37,515 nucleotides of DNA from Bacteroidota bacterium (GCA_005799025.1 SYHX01000048.1:1-37515); one strand, 5' to 3'. Shown: positions 25,373 through 34,990, counted from the stretch's first letter. Notes: generated by a model not told the origin, from the letters alone. Program-made: numbers and translations.

Positions 25373-26539
25373 ATGAAATTTCTCCATTTTGACTCCATCC
25401 AACATGCCCTCCTGGGATTATTCCTGGGATTCTCAGCCACCCTATTCATCGCTTGCGGTGGCCAAGAGTCGAATGATCCCGCTGTCCGGCTCAAAGAACT
25501 ACAGGCGGAACAAGCCCGCATTAACGCTGAAATTCAAAAACTTCAACAAGAGTTGGGCAAAACAGGGCAAAACTCGGGTGAACCATTAACCTCCAAAGCG
25601 AAATTGGTTCAAATCTTGACCCTTGAACAAGATTCCTTTCAAACATGGGTTGAAGTTCAGGGAACCGTGGATGCCCGTCAAAGCATCGAGGTCACCGCCG
25701 AAAGCATGGGCATTGTACGCAATATCAAAGTAAAGGAAGGGCAAAAGGTAAGCAAGGGTCAAGTCCTAGCCGAACTGGATCAAACCGTCATTCTCCAAAG
25801 CATCGAAGAAATCAAAGGGCAGTTGGACTTTGCCGATCAGTTATACCAAAAGCAAGCCAACCTATGGAAACAAAACATAGGTTCCGAGGTCCAATACCTT
25901 GGCGCCAAAAACCAGAAAGAAGGTTTGGAACGGCGTTTGGCCACCGTGCGATCTCAACTGGATATGACCCGAATCAAAGCTCCTGTCAGCGGTACTGTGG
26001 ACCAAGTTTACCTCAAACTGGGCCAATCCACCGCCATGGGCATGCCAGCGGTTCGTGTTGTCAATTTTGACGACCTACGCGTTATCACCGATTTATCCGA
26101 AAGCTATGTGACCCGAGTGCGCGAAGGAGCCACTGTGGATATCGAATTCAAAGACCTCAACACGAGTGCCCACGGTCGTATTGCCTATGTAGCCCGTTCA
26201 ATCAATGCCCTAAACCGTACATTCCGCGCCGAAGTTCCCTTGAATAACCGTAACGGATTGTACCGTCCTAATATGATTGTCGGAATGAAAATTAATGATT
26301 ACAGCACCAACAAAGCCATTAAAATTCCCGTTAACCTTTTGCAAAACTCCGATGAAGGCCCATTTGTCATGATCGCCAAAGGAGATGGTGTTAACCTGAA
26401 GGCTACGCGAGTCAATGTTACATCGGGTCGCTCCAACGGCATAGAAACCGAAATCCTCCAAGGCCTCCAAGCGGGAGACCGCATCATTACCACCGGTTAT
26501 AATGATCTCAACGACGGACAAGCTATTACCCTACCATGA
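25373..26539 (+). CDS. RND efflux periplasmic adaptor (HlyD/MFP), lipoprotein
   Basis: The 388-residue protein has a lipoprotein signal with lipobox LFIAC, so Cys28 should be acylated and anchor the adaptor to the inner membrane. A short coiled coil (about 38-65: VRLKELQAEQARINAEIQKL) precedes the lipoyl-like half-motifs (about 95-145, VTAESMGIVRNIKVKEGQKV). The hairpin, second lipoyl half and beta-barrel follow (MTRIKAPVSGTVDQV and then DLRVITDLSESYV). It links the pump to TolC. The stop overlaps the permease start (ATGA at 26536-26539). Confidence 0.94.
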   Translation: MKFLHFDSIQHALLGLFLGFSATLFIACGGQESNDPAVRLKELQAEQARINAEIQKLQQELGKTGQNSGEPLTSKAKLVQILTLEQDSFQTWVEVQGTVDARQSIEVTAESMGIVRNIKVKEGQKVSKGQVLAELDQTVILQSIEEIKGQLDFADQLYQKQANLWKQNIGSEVQYLGAKNQKEGLERRLATVRSQLDMTRIKAPVSGTVDQVYLKLGQSTAMGMPAVRVVNFDDLRVITDLSESYVTRVREGATVDIEFKDLNTSAHGRIAYVARSINALNRTFRAEVPLNNRNGLYRPNMIVGMKINDYSTNKAIKIPVNLLQNSDEGPFVMIAKGDGVNLKATRVNVTSGRSNGIETEILQGLQAGDRIITTGYNDLNDGQAITLP

Positions 26540-29500
26540 GCCCGTTCAAAGAATTCAAGCCCACGAGTTGGGCTATTGATAACCGGATTACGGTTTTTAT
26601 TCTGACGGTTATTATAACATTGGCTGGATTGTCAGTTTATAACTCAATCCCCAAGGAACAATTTCCGGAAGTTGTCGTTCCCACCTTCTTTATAACCACC
26701 GTTTATCCAGGAACTTCTCCGGCCGATATGGAGAACCTGGTCACCAAACCTCTCGAAAAACAGTTGGGAACCCTTTCTGGGGTCAAGAAAATGACAAGCA
26801 ATTCCCAACAGGACTTCGCCAGCGTGGTGGTCGAGTTTGGAACCGAGGTTTCGGTCGCTGCCGCGAAGCAAAAGGTCAAAGATGCGGTTGACAAGGCAAG
26901 GACCGATTTACCCAAAGATCTGCCTCAGGACCCCCGGGTCATGGAACTGGATATTTCGGAGATTCCCATCCTTTTTGTGAATATTTCGGGGCCTTTTGAC
27001 CTGGACCGCCTCAAGAAATACGCCACCGACCTCAAGGACCAAATTGAAGATGTCCGAGGCATTAACCGGGTGGATATGGTGGGCGCCTTGGATAGAGAAA
27101 TCCAAGTGGATGTGGACATGTTCAAATTACAAGCCGCCAAAATGACCATGGACGATATCGAGCGCACCGTGCGCTTTGAAAACATGACCATGTCCGGTGG
27201 CAACATCAACACCGGTGATAAGCAAAGAAGCATTCGTATTCTCGGGGAATTCCAATCGGTTAGTGAATTGGGGAATCTGGTGGTCACTTCCATGAACGGC
27301 TCCTCCGTCTTTTTGAAAGATATCGCTACGGTCACCGACGGCTACAAGGACAAACAAAGCTATGCGCGTCTGAATGGCCAAAAGGTCATCACCCTTAACG
27401 TTATTAAGCGGTCCGGCGAGAATTTGATTCAAGCCTCGGATGACATCAGTGCCTTGATTTCCGAGACCAAAGCGGCTCTGCCCAGCAACCTCAAAATCAC
27501 CATTTCGGGCGACCAGAGTCGGGTTACCCGAACCACCGTTAACGACTTAACCAATTCCATTATCATTGGTTTTGTGTTGGTGACCTTGGTCCTGATGTTC
27601 TTCATGGGGACCACCAATGCCATGTTCGTCGGATTATCTGTGCCGGTCTCTTCCTTCTTGGCCTTTATGTTCATGCCCAGTCTAGGATTTACAATGAACA
27701 TGATTGTTTTGTTTGCTTTGCTCATGGCCTTGGGGGTTATTGTTGATGATGCAATTGTGGTGATTGAAAATACCCATCGCCTCTTTGACCGTGGTCGTAG
27801 AAATATTGTTAGCGCGGCGAAGATGGCGGCCGGAGAGGTCTTCCTGCCAGTATTGGCCGGGACCTTAACGACCGTAGCGCCCTTTATGCCGCTAGCCTTT
27901 TGGGACGGCATTGTCGGTAAATTCATGTACTTTTTGCCAGTAACCCTGATATTGACCCTGCTCTCATCGCTGTTGGTCGCCTATATTATCAACCCGGTTT
28001 TTGCTGTACAGTTCATGAAACCGGAACCTGAAACCCCCGATGAAATCCATAAAGATCGTCTCCGGTCCCGACGTACCCTGATCATCGCCTCCGGGGTTTT
28101 AGGTGTTTTGGGAACCCTACTGCATCTCGCGAGTTCCACAGGCTTTGCAAATTTTGTTTATTTTCTTATTCCATTGTTATGGATCAATCGTCTGGTGTTA
28201 AGCCCCATGATTGATCGCTTCCAAAACCATACCTGGCCCTCTGTCCAAAGCCGATACGAACAATTGCTTCGTTATTGCCTCCAAGGTCGTCGGCCCGCCA
28301 TGCTCGTGGTCGGTACCGTGGTCTTGCTTTTGGTGAGCTTTGTCCTCACCGGTTTATCGGTGAGCAGCGGCAGGGTCAAAATCGCGTTTTTTCCTACAGG
28401 AGAGCCCAATTTTGTCTATGTCTACTTGAATACCCCTATCGGAACGCGGGCTGAGGTCACCGACTCGTTAACCCAAGTGGTGGAAACCAAGGTGATGGAG
28501 GTGCTTGGGCCTCGCAATCCCTTGGTGGAGTCGGTGGTGACCAATGTCGCGATTGGCGCGGGCGATCCAATGGAAAGGGATCAATCCGTCGCCCCGCACA
28601 AAGGAAAGGTCACCGTTGCATTTATCGCCTTCGGAGAGCGGGATGGACTTCGAACCCTACCCTTGCTGGACTCGATCCGTGCTCGCATCAAGGGCATCCC
28701 AGGTGTTGAAATTGCCGTGGATCAAGAACGGGGCGGGCCACCCACCGGTAAGCCTATTAACATCGAAGTTACCGGGCAGGACTTTGCGATTTTGGGCCGT
28801 AATGCACAAGCTCTCAAAGCCTACCTTGATTCCAGCAATATTCCTGGGGTAGAAGAACTCAAGATCGACCTTGAACGCAGCAAACCAGAATTGTTGGTGC
28901 GCATTGATCGCGAAAGAGCCCAGCGTGAAGGCGTTAGTACGGCACAGATTGGCTCCGAAATTAGAGCGGCCGTCTTTGGCAAAGAGGCCAGTAAGTTCAG
29001 AAGTAATAACGACGAAATTCCTATCCAACTCCGTTATTCACGGGTGGACCGCGAAGACCTCAACCGCCTGCTAAACGCCAAAATCACCTTCCGGGATATG
29101 AACGCCGGGGGAGCAATACGCCAGTTACCGGTATCTGCTGTTACAAACATTGAATACACTTCATCTCTTGGGAGCATCAAGCGCAAGAACGAAAAGCGGG
29201 TTATTACATTATCATCCAACGTTTTAAGTGGATTTACCCCCAACCAAGTGGTCGCCTCTATCAAAGCATCCCTCAACGGATTTGAAGCCACCGAAGGCAC
29301 TGAAATCCGCATGACGGGAGAGCAGGAGGAACAAGCTGAAGCCGGGAATTTCTTGTCTAATGCCTTGATGATTTCTATTGGTTTGATTTTCATGATTTTG
29401 ATGTTTCAATTCAATTCCATGAACCGCACTTTGATGATTCTGTCAGAGATCCTTCTTTCAGTCATTGGAGTCCTCTTGGGCTATGTCATCACCGGGATGA

Positions 29501-29943
29501 CCATGTCGATTATCATGACTGGGATTGGGATCGTGGCCTTGGCAGGAATTGTGGTCAAGAACGGGATCTTGATTGTTGAATTTATCGACCTCCTTCGCAA
29601 AGAACAAAACCTTCCCCTTCGCGAAGCCATTGTTCAGGCCGGCAAAATCCGTTTGGCCCCTGTTTTCTTGACGGCAGCGTCCACAGTCTTGGGGCTTGTT
29701 CCTTTGGCCATGGGTCTCAACATCGATTTTCCTGGCCTCTTTGCGCGCTTTGAACCTCATCTTTACCTAGGCGGCGATCAGGTCGCCTTTTTTGGCCCTC
29801 TTAGCTGGACCATCATCTTTGGGTTGACCTTCTCGACCTTGATTACCTTGATCCTGTTACCGGCCATGTACTATATGGCCGAACGCAACTCTATTCGTCG
29901 TCGCTGGTTAGTCCGCCGCCTATCGCGACTTGCTTATCACTAA
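26536..29943 (+). CDS. RND-family efflux permease
   Basis: The 1135-residue inner-membrane transporter has the usual twelve-helix RND plan with two large periplasmic loops. The proton-relay residues are kept: Asp404 and Asp405 in GVIVDDAIVVIEN (helix 4) and Lys1008 in GIVVKNGILIVEF (helix 10). It is longer than AcrB-type pumps because an extra segment with two hydrophobic stretches (about 515-560) lies between helices 6 and 7. Substrates may include drugs, lipids or metabolites. With TetR, TolC and the adaptor it forms a complete tripartite system. Confidence 0.95.
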   Translation: MSPFKEFKPTSWAIDNRITVFILTVIITLAGLSVYNSIPKEQFPEVVVPTFFITTVYPGTSPADMENLVTKPLEKQLGTLSGVKKMTSNSQQDFASVVVEFGTEVSVAAAKQKVKDAVDKARTDLPKDLPQDPRVMELDISEIPILFVNISGPFDLDRLKKYATDLKDQIEDVRGINRVDMVGALDREIQVDVDMFKLQAAKMTMDDIERTVRFENMTMSGGNINTGDKQRSIRILGEFQSVSELGNLVVTSMNGSSVFLKDIATVTDGYKDKQSYARLNGQKVITLNVIKRSGENLIQASDDISALISETKAALPSNLKITISGDQSRVTRTTVNDLTNSIIIGFVLVTLVLMFFMGTTNAMFVGLSVPVSSFLAFMFMPSLGFTMNMIVLFALLMALGVIVDDAIVVIENTHRLFDRGRRNIVSAAKMAAGEVFLPVLAGTLTTVAPFMPLAFWDGIVGKFMYFLPVTLILTLLSSLLVAYIINPVFAVQFMKPEPETPDEIHKDRLRSRRTLIIASGVLGVLGTLLHLASSTGFANFVYFLIPLLWINRLVLSPMIDRFQNHTWPSVQSRYEQLLRYCLQGRRPAMLVVGTVVLLLVSFVLTGLSVSSGRVKIAFFPTGEPNFVYVYLNTPIGTRAEVTDSLTQVVETKVMEVLGPRNPLVESVVTNVAIGAGDPMERDQSVAPHKGKVTVAFIAFGERDGLRTLPLLDSIRARIKGIPGVEIAVDQERGGPPTGKPINIEVTGQDFAILGRNAQALKAYLDSSNIPGVEELKIDLERSKPELLVRIDRERAQREGVSTAQIGSEIRAAVFGKEASKFRSNNDEIPIQLRYSRVDREDLNRLLNAKITFRDMNAGGAIRQLPVSAVTNIEYTSSLGSIKRKNEKRVITLSSNVLSGFTPNQVVASIKASLNGFEATEGTEIRMTGEQEEQAEAGNFLSNALMISIGLIFMILMFQFNSMNRTLMILSEILLSVIGVLLGYVITGMTMSIIMTGIGIVALAGIVVKNGILIVEFIDLLRKEQNLPLREAIVQAGKIRLAPVFLTAASTVLGLVPLAMGLNIDFPGLFARFEPHLYLGGDQVAFFGPLSWTIIFGLTFSTLITLILLPAMYYMAERNSIRRRWLVRRLSRLAYH

Positions 29944-29966
29944 TCTCTATCGTCTCCATACCCATC

Positions 29967-31703
29967 ATGGAAGAAATCAATCGTAAACGTTCATTCGTCG
30001 ATGCCGATTTTCGGCCTACATCTTTCGAAAAGATAGAGCCGTACTACCAAATTTTGCTTGATGCGGTATGGCCCGTTCAAAATCAAGAAACCTATTTTGG
30101 ACTGTGGCTCGCTAACCGATCAGAATTGGAATCTTGCTTGGACGAACACCAGGCCTGGCTCTACGTGGCCCTCAGCTGCGATACCGAAAACAAAGGCAAA
30201 AGAGCGGCCTACGATTTTTTTATCCAAGAAATCTATCCCAAAATTGCACCGCTCGATGACGCCTTGAATCGTAAAATGTTATCGTATCCCGGGTTGAACG
30301 CTTACCGTGAACCCGGTTTTGATCGTCTGATTCGCTGTGTGCAAAACGCTCTTGAACTCTACCGGGAAGAAAACATACCACTTCAAACCGAGCTCAAAGG
30401 CTTGGAAAGCCAATACGCAGCCCTCACCGGAAGCCTGTGCATCGAGTTCGATGGGCAGGAATACACCCTACCCCAAGCCCAAAAGTTTCTTAAATCCCAT
30501 GACCGTACCCAGCGCGAGACGGTTTATCGCCTAATCATGAAGGCCCGGGAAGGGATCAGCGAACAACTCCAAGCCCTTATGGATCGCATGTTGGGATTGC
30601 GTCATCAAGTAGCCCTCAACGCAGGATTTACCAATTATCGAGATTATCGCTTTCGTGAACTTCAACGCTTTGAATACGGTGTTCAGGAATGCCTTTCTTT
30701 TCATCGCTTGGTTCGCGATTATATGGTTCCTCTCAAAGAACACCTGGATCGTCAACAAGCCCAAATCAACGGACTGAATCATCTGCGCCCTTGGGATCTC
30801 AAAGCCCTCCCCGCGGGCATTCCGCCTTTGAAGCCCTTTGCGGGAGCCACGGATTTGATCCAAAAAAGCATAGCGGCCTTTGGCGAATTAGACCCCTTTT
30901 TTGGGGAATGCTTAGCCACCATGGAGCGCATGGGCCGCTTTGATCTCGAATCCCGCAAAGGCAAAGCCCCCGGGGGATACAATTATCCCATGATGGAAAG
31001 TGGGGCGCCCTTTGTCTTTATGAACGCCACCGGATCCATGGAAGATTTGGAAACCATGATGCACGAAGGCGGGCATGCGGTGCATTCTTTTTTGGTACAT
31101 CCCTTGCGGCTCAATGTCTTTCGGCAAACTCCATCGGAGACGGCGGAATTGGCCTCGATGAGTATGGAATTGCTGAGCATGAAGTCTTACCCTCATTTTT
31201 TTGATCAGGAAGAAGATCTACACCGGGCCTGCCTAGAACAAATCCAACGCGCCGTCGGGGTCCTCCCTTGGATTGCTTGTATTGACGCCTTTCAACATTG
31301 GCTGTACACCCATCCGGGGCACACCCGCCACGAGCGTCGCCAGGCCTGGCAAAGGCTGATGAGCGAATACCACAGTTCGGTGGTGGATTGGCAAGGTTTG
31401 GAAGATTGGATGGATTTTGCTTGGCAGGGTCAATTGCACCTTTTCGAAATGCCTTTTTATTATATCGAATACGGCTTTGCCCAAATCGGCGCTCTGGGGG
31501 TATGGAGAAACAGCGCCTCGAACCCAGCACCCGCATTGGCTGCCTACCGAGAGGCTCTTGCCCTCGGTAACACCGTTTCGATTCAAGAAGTCTACCGAAC
31601 GGCTGGCGTTCCCTTTGATCCGGAGGATGACTACCTGCAAGACCTCACCTCCTGGACCCTTACTCAAATGCAATACCATGAAAATCATTTGCATAGGTCG
31701 TAA
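29967..31703 (+). CDS. M3-family oligoendopeptidase
   Basis: The 578-residue zinc metallopeptidase has no signal peptide, so it should act in the cytoplasm on short peptides. The zinc motif HEGGH is at 366-370, with catalytic Glu367. A third ligand is expected at Glu394 in AELASM. The upstream region shows the mostly helical M3 N-terminal domain, with RYRLIM-like helices and MESGAPFVFMNATG just before the active site. Its last 26 bases overlap the next gene. It is 23 bases after the RND gene and probably lies on its own or a weakly linked transcript. Confidence 0.93.
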   Translation: MEEINRKRSFVDADFRPTSFEKIEPYYQILLDAVWPVQNQETYFGLWLANRSELESCLDEHQAWLYVALSCDTENKGKRAAYDFFIQEIYPKIAPLDDALNRKMLSYPGLNAYREPGFDRLIRCVQNALELYREENIPLQTELKGLESQYAALTGSLCIEFDGQEYTLPQAQKFLKSHDRTQRETVYRLIMKAREGISEQLQALMDRMLGLRHQVALNAGFTNYRDYRFRELQRFEYGVQECLSFHRLVRDYMVPLKEHLDRQQAQINGLNHLRPWDLKALPAGIPPLKPFAGATDLIQKSIAAFGELDPFFGECLATMERMGRFDLESRKGKAPGGYNYPMMESGAPFVFMNATGSMEDLETMMHEGGHAVHSFLVHPLRLNVFRQTPSETAELASMSMELLSMKSYPHFFDQEEDLHRACLEQIQRAVGVLPWIACIDAFQHWLYTHPGHTRHERRQAWQRLMSEYHSSVVDWQGLEDWMDFAWQGQLHLFEMPFYYIEYGFAQIGALGVWRNSASNPAPALAAYREALALGNTVSIQEVYRTAGVPFDPEDDYLQDLTSWTLTQMQYHENHLHRS

Positions 31704-32289
31704 TTACGACGAACACGCCCGCGAGCTCAACAACCCCAGACCCAGCGAGCCGGTGGTGTTTATGAAGCCCGAAACGGCGCTCGTCAAAGATGGCAAGCCC
31801 TTCTTCCTTCCAAACCATTTGGGGGAGGTGCATCATGAAATTGAGATTGTGTTACGAATCGGAAGGAACGGAAGACATATCCAGCCCAAATTCGCCTTAT
31901 CCTATGTGGACCGTGTGGCTTTGGGCGTTGATTTCACCGCCAGGAATCTCCAAGAACAATTAAAGTCCAAAGGACTTCCTTGGGAATTGGCCAAGGGTTT
32001 TGATGGATCCGCCATCCTCGGAGATTGGCAAGCAATAGACCCCGCCGGATTGGAGCATGGATTTGCTTTTACCCTCCAAATCGGGAATGAACTCCGGCAA
32101 AGTGGTCACAGCTCGGATATGATTTTTGGCTTCGCAGAGATTATCGCCTTTGTTTCCCAGTACTTCACCCTCAAAATGGGGGATATCATCTATACAGGTA
32201 CCCCGGCCGGTGTAGGACCTGTACAAATTGGGGACCAATTGGTTGGCCACCTGAACGGGCGACCCAGCTTATCTTGTAAAGTTTGCTAA
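31678..32289 (+). CDS. Fumarylacetoacetate hydrolase (FAH) family protein
   Basis: The start at ATG 31678 gives a 203-residue product beginning MKIICIGRNYDEHA, which matches the small acylpyruvase type of FAH proteins. The upstream in-frame ATG at 31417 lies wholly inside the peptidase gene. Metal ligands Glu54 and Glu56 (HHEIEIVLRIG) and Asp85 (GVDFTARN) are present, and the C-terminal GDIIYTGTPAGVGP is intact. Members cleave C-C bonds of acylpyruvates or decarboxylate oxaloacetate; the substrate here is unknown. It overlaps the M3 peptidase by 26 bases and the convergent pth by 4 bases. Confidence 0.92.
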   Translation: MKIICIGRNYDEHARELNNPRPSEPVVFMKPETALVKDGKPFFLPNHLGEVHHEIEIVLRIGRNGRHIQPKFALSYVDRVALGVDFTARNLQEQLKSKGLPWELAKGFDGSAILGDWQAIDPAGLEHGFAFTLQIGNELRQSGHSSDMIFGFAEIIAFVSQYFTLKMGDIIYTGTPAGVGPVQIGDQLVGHLNGRPSLSCKVC

Positions 32290-32858
32290 ACGCGATTGAA
32301 TTCGTTCATCGCCGGAGCAAGGCCCCTTAAGGCCCAGGCCATGGCGGCTTGAGCACATCGATCCAATAACGCCGGTAATTCCTCCTGTTCCGCCTTCGCG
32401 AAAGGGGCCAATACATAATCGGATTGACGACCTGGAGCAAAGTCACGCCCTATCCCAACTCGCAATCGAGGGTAACGGTTATGACCCAGAACCGTTTCGA
32501 TATGACCCAGGCCGTTATGACCCCCAGCGCTTCCGGACTCTCGTAACCGAATTTGGCCGAAGGGTAGACTGAGATCATCCGTGATGACCAGGATGCGTTC
32601 GGTAGAATCCACTTTCTCGTTCTGCATCCAATACCGAACCGCTTGACCCGAAAGGTTCATGTAGGTTTGGGGTTTGACCATAAGAAATTGCTTGCCCGCA
32701 TGCTTTCCACCAGCAACAGACGCATAACGACCACTCGCAAAAGGTTCCGAAATACTTAGGACCCCGCACAAGCAATCCAACACCATAAACCCAATGTTAT
32801 GGCGTGTATTCACATATTCAGCGCCGGGATTACCCAAGCCAAAAAGGAGAAACTTCAT
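32286..32858 (-). CDS. pth: Peptidyl-tRNA hydrolase
   Basis: The 190-residue enzyme releases peptides from stalled peptidyl-tRNA so that the tRNA can be reused. The active-site residues are visible: Asn10 in GLGNPG, His20 in NTRHNIGF, Asp in ITDDLSLPFG, and Asn in GGHNGLGHIE. The length is normal. It is the last gene of the prs-rplY-pth series on the minus strand, 44 bases after rplY, an order found in many Bacteroidota. Its end overlaps the FAH-family gene by 4 bases. Confidence 0.97.
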   Translation of the reverse strand: MKFLLFGLGNPGAEYVNTRHNIGFMVLDCLCGVLSISEPFASGRYASVAGGKHAGKQFLMVKPQTYMNLSGQAVRYWMQNEKVDSTERILVITDDLSLPFGQIRLRESGSAGGHNGLGHIETVLGHNRYPRLRVGIGRDFAPGRQSDYVLAPFAKAEQEELPALLDRCAQAAMAWALRGLAPAMNEFNRV

Positions 32859-32902
32859 AGCGGCGATTCCATGGGTACAAATCCCCCCTTAGAAAGGGGA
32901 AA

Positions 32903-33481
32903 TTACTTGGAAGCTTCGGCCACAGCACCTTTCATGGCGCGCGGTATGGTAACGGCAGCTAACGGATTATTGGGAGCGGCCACCAAGGTGAAGCCATCGG
33001 CAACAATATCCTTAACACGCACGACACCGCCTAATTCCATATTGGAAATATCCACTTTGATCGATGCAGGCAGTTGATTGGGCAAGCCTTTGACGGTAAT
33101 GGACCGCATACGCGATGCAAATTTTCCGCCAGCCCGCACGCCGGGGGAGGTTCCGACAAATTCCAAAGGCAAATTTAGTTTAACTAGCTTGTCAGGATCC
33201 AATAACATAAAGTCTACATGGAGCATAGCGCCGTTGAGGGGATGGTATTGGGCTTCTTTGACCACGCAAGTGTGCTTGTTTCCATCCAATTCTAGGGTGA
33301 TTTTGTAGGTCTCAGGCGTGAACAAGACAGACTTCAAATCGTAGGCATGGGCCCAGAAATGGGATTGAGAAGCTGCATTGCCGTACAATACGCAAGGGAT
33401 CTTGCCTTCTGCACGCAATAGACTCGAATCAGACTTCCCTACGTTCTCCCGAAGAGAACCGCTCAAATTGATCGATTTCAT
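32903..33481 (-). CDS. rplY: 50S ribosomal protein L25/Ctc
   Basis: The 192-residue protein is the long (Ctc-type) form of L25, which binds 5S rRNA in the large subunit. The N-terminal L25 domain includes RAEGKIPCVLYGN, and a C-terminal beta domain follows (VDFMLLDPDKLVKLNLPLEFVG and later SIKVDISNMELG). The C-terminus ends GAVAEASK without the long acidic tail seen in some relatives. It follows prs after a 78-bp spacer and precedes pth by 44 bases. Confidence 0.95.
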   Translation of the reverse strand: MKSINLSGSLRENVGKSDSSLLRAEGKIPCVLYGNAASQSHFWAHAYDLKSVLFTPETYKITLELDGNKHTCVVKEAQYHPLNGAMLHVDFMLLDPDKLVKLNLPLEFVGTSPGVRAGGKFASRMRSITVKGLPNQLPASIKVDISNMELGGVVRVKDIVADGFTLVAAPNNPLAAVTIPRAMKGAVAEASK

Positions 33482-33559
33482 AGCGTTTGGTTTTGGATGT
33501 TTTGGTTTAAGAGAATGAAAATAAATAATGTATTGGATGTATTTGTATTGAATTTACGA

Positions 33560-34543
33560 TTAATTGGATTTGACTTTAACTTCAAACAAGTGGCTAATCG
33601 ATGAAAATTCACGAACGCTGCGTATCGATTGGGCAAAAAGTTCTGCCACCGACAATACTTTGATTTTGGCGGTGGGCTTGCAGCGAAGTGGGATGGTATC
33701 CGTAACCACCAATTCGGTAAGCGCCGAGTTGGCAATGCGTTCAGATGCCTCACCGGATAAAACACCATGTGTACAAACGGCACGGACCGAGGCAGCGCCC
33801 TTACGCATGAGTTGATCGGCCACCATCACAATGGTGCCAGCTGTATCCACCAAATCATCGACAATCACAACGTCCTTGCCTTTGACCTCCCCGATGACTT
33901 GAATTTTGGCAACAACATTGGCCCTTGCCCGGGTTTTGTCGCAGACAATGATGGGACAATCCATGTGAGAAGCAAAAAACTTGGCCCGCGCCGCTGCACC
34001 CATGTCCGGTGCGGCGATGGCGACTTGGCCCAATTGCAGGGATTTGACATAGGGCACAAAAATGGTGCTGGCGTCCAAATGATCAAATGGAACATTAAAA
34101 AAACCCTGAATCTGTGGAGCGTGGAGATCCATCGTCATCACGCGGGTTACACCGGCCGCTCCCAACATATCGGCAACCAAACGAGCCCCTATGGGTACTC
34201 TGGGTTTGTCTTTGCGGTCTTGGCGTGCCAAACCAAAATACGGAATCACTGCAGTGATGTAATGTGCTGAAGCCCGTTTACAGGCGTCAATCATCAAGAG
34301 GAGCTCCATCAAATTATCGGCTGGTGCATACGTGCTCTGGACTAGAAACACATCGCAGCCTCGAACCGATTCGTTGATAATCGGCTGAAATTCCCCGTCC
34401 GAGAAACGCAAAAGCGATGAATCCCCCAGAGGATCCCCGTAAGCCAAGGCAATTCGACCGCCCAGGTCTTGGGTGGCCTGACCGGCAAAAATCTTCATGC
34501 CGTGAACGGTTTGCATGGTTTTAGCCTTGGCTGAATGGGTCAT
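33560..34543 (-). CDS. prs: Ribose-phosphate pyrophosphokinase
   Basis: The 327-residue enzyme makes PRPP from ribose 5-phosphate and ATP, feeding nucleotide, histidine and tryptophan synthesis. It has the flexible loop YFGLARQDRKDKPRVPI, the DLHAPQIQGFF stretch, and the PRPP-binding loop VVIVDDLVDTAGTI. The length is slightly above the usual 315 because of an N-terminal extension of about 15 residues (MTHSAKAKTMQTVHG). A start at Met16 (34498) would give the standard N-terminus MKIFAG. It heads the prs-rplY-pth set. Confidence 0.97.
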   Translation of the reverse strand: MTHSAKAKTMQTVHGMKIFAGQATQDLGGRIALAYGDPLGDSSLLRFSDGEFQPIINESVRGCDVFLVQSTYAPADNLMELLLMIDACKRASAHYITAVIPYFGLARQDRKDKPRVPIGARLVADMLGAAGVTRVMTMDLHAPQIQGFFNVPFDHLDASTIFVPYVKSLQLGQVAIAAPDMGAAARAKFFASHMDCPIIVCDKTRARANVVAKIQVIGEVKGKDVVIVDDLVDTAGTIVMVADQLMRKGAASVRAVCTHGVLSGEASERIANSALTELVVTDTIPLRCKPTAKIKVLSVAELFAQSIRSVREFSSISHLFEVKVKSN

Positions 34544-34592
34544 TGTAGAACTGTATCAGGAGAAACGTCGAGGTATTTTTCCAAAAGGAGGG

Positions 34593-34600
34593 CAAATATA
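34593..34600 (-). promoter_or_regulatory. prs: Candidate -7 promoter element for prs
   Basis: On the minus strand the sequence reads TATATTTG, an exact match to the Bacteroidota -7 consensus TAnnTTTG. It lies 50 bases before the prs start. A TTG upstream is 28 bases away, which is longer than the usual 19-21, so the -33 part is unclear. Confidence 0.4.
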
Positions 34601-34690
34601 GGACTTGAGGGGGGGTATTTTTTGTGTTCAATGGACTAATTTTTAAGTCTTTGTGCCACTTTCAAGACCGCTTCGCCCTCGCTTATGGTC

Positions 34691-34715
34691 AAAAAAAAAC
34701 CGCCCCTAAGGGCGG
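34691..34715 (-). terminator. Rho-independent terminator of the cold-shock gene
   Basis: On the minus strand GC-rich arms CCGCCC and GGGCGG pair around a 4-base loop and are followed by a run of nine T residues. It lies 28 bases after the cold-shock gene stop and separates that gene from prs. It is the clearest terminator in the window. Confidence 0.85.
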
Positions 34716-34743
34716 CTGTGAGCGGTGTATGCAAGGGATAGAA

Positions 34744-34941
34744 TTAATTATCAACCAATTTGACATTCACGGCGTTGAGACCCTTGCGGCCCTCTTTGAG
34801 CTCGAAACTTACACGGTCGTTTTCATTGACCTTGTCGATGAGCCCAGTAGCGTGCACGAAATATTCAGTGCCGCTGTTCTCCTCCCGGATGAAACCAAAA
34901 CCTTTGGTTTGGTTGAAGAACTTTACAATTCCTTCATTCAT
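34744..34941 (-). CDS. cspA: Cold-shock protein (CspA family)
   Basis: The 65-residue single cold-shock domain has RNP1 as KGFGFIR and RNP2 as YFVHATG. It binds single-stranded nucleic acids and acts as an RNA chaperone. The protein is complete and of standard length. It has its own terminator and a probable own promoter, so it is a single-gene unit. Expression on cold shock is known for the family but not shown by the sequence. Confidence 0.95.
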   Translation of the reverse strand: MNEGIVKFFNQTKGFGFIREENSGTEYFVHATGLIDKVNENDRVSFELKEGRKGLNAVNVKLVDN

Positions 34942-34960
34942 GTTAAAAAAATTTAAGTCC

Positions 34961-34990
34961 GCAAGATAGCTCCTATCACGACATTTTCAA
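34961..34990 (-). promoter_or_regulatory. Candidate promoter and small palindrome upstream of the cold-shock gene
   Basis: On the minus strand TTG (34988-34990) is followed after 19 bases by TATCTTGC (34961-34968), a fair match to the Bacteroidota -33/-7 spacing. A perfect inverted repeat GATAG-CTC-CTATC (34965-34977) overlaps the -7 part and could be an operator or a short RNA stem. Confidence 0.35.

Noticed and set aside
33767-34270. 167-residue plus-strand frame opposite prs
   Set aside because: It is antisense to the well-conserved PRPP synthetase and rich in His/Gly/Asn without a recognisable domain.
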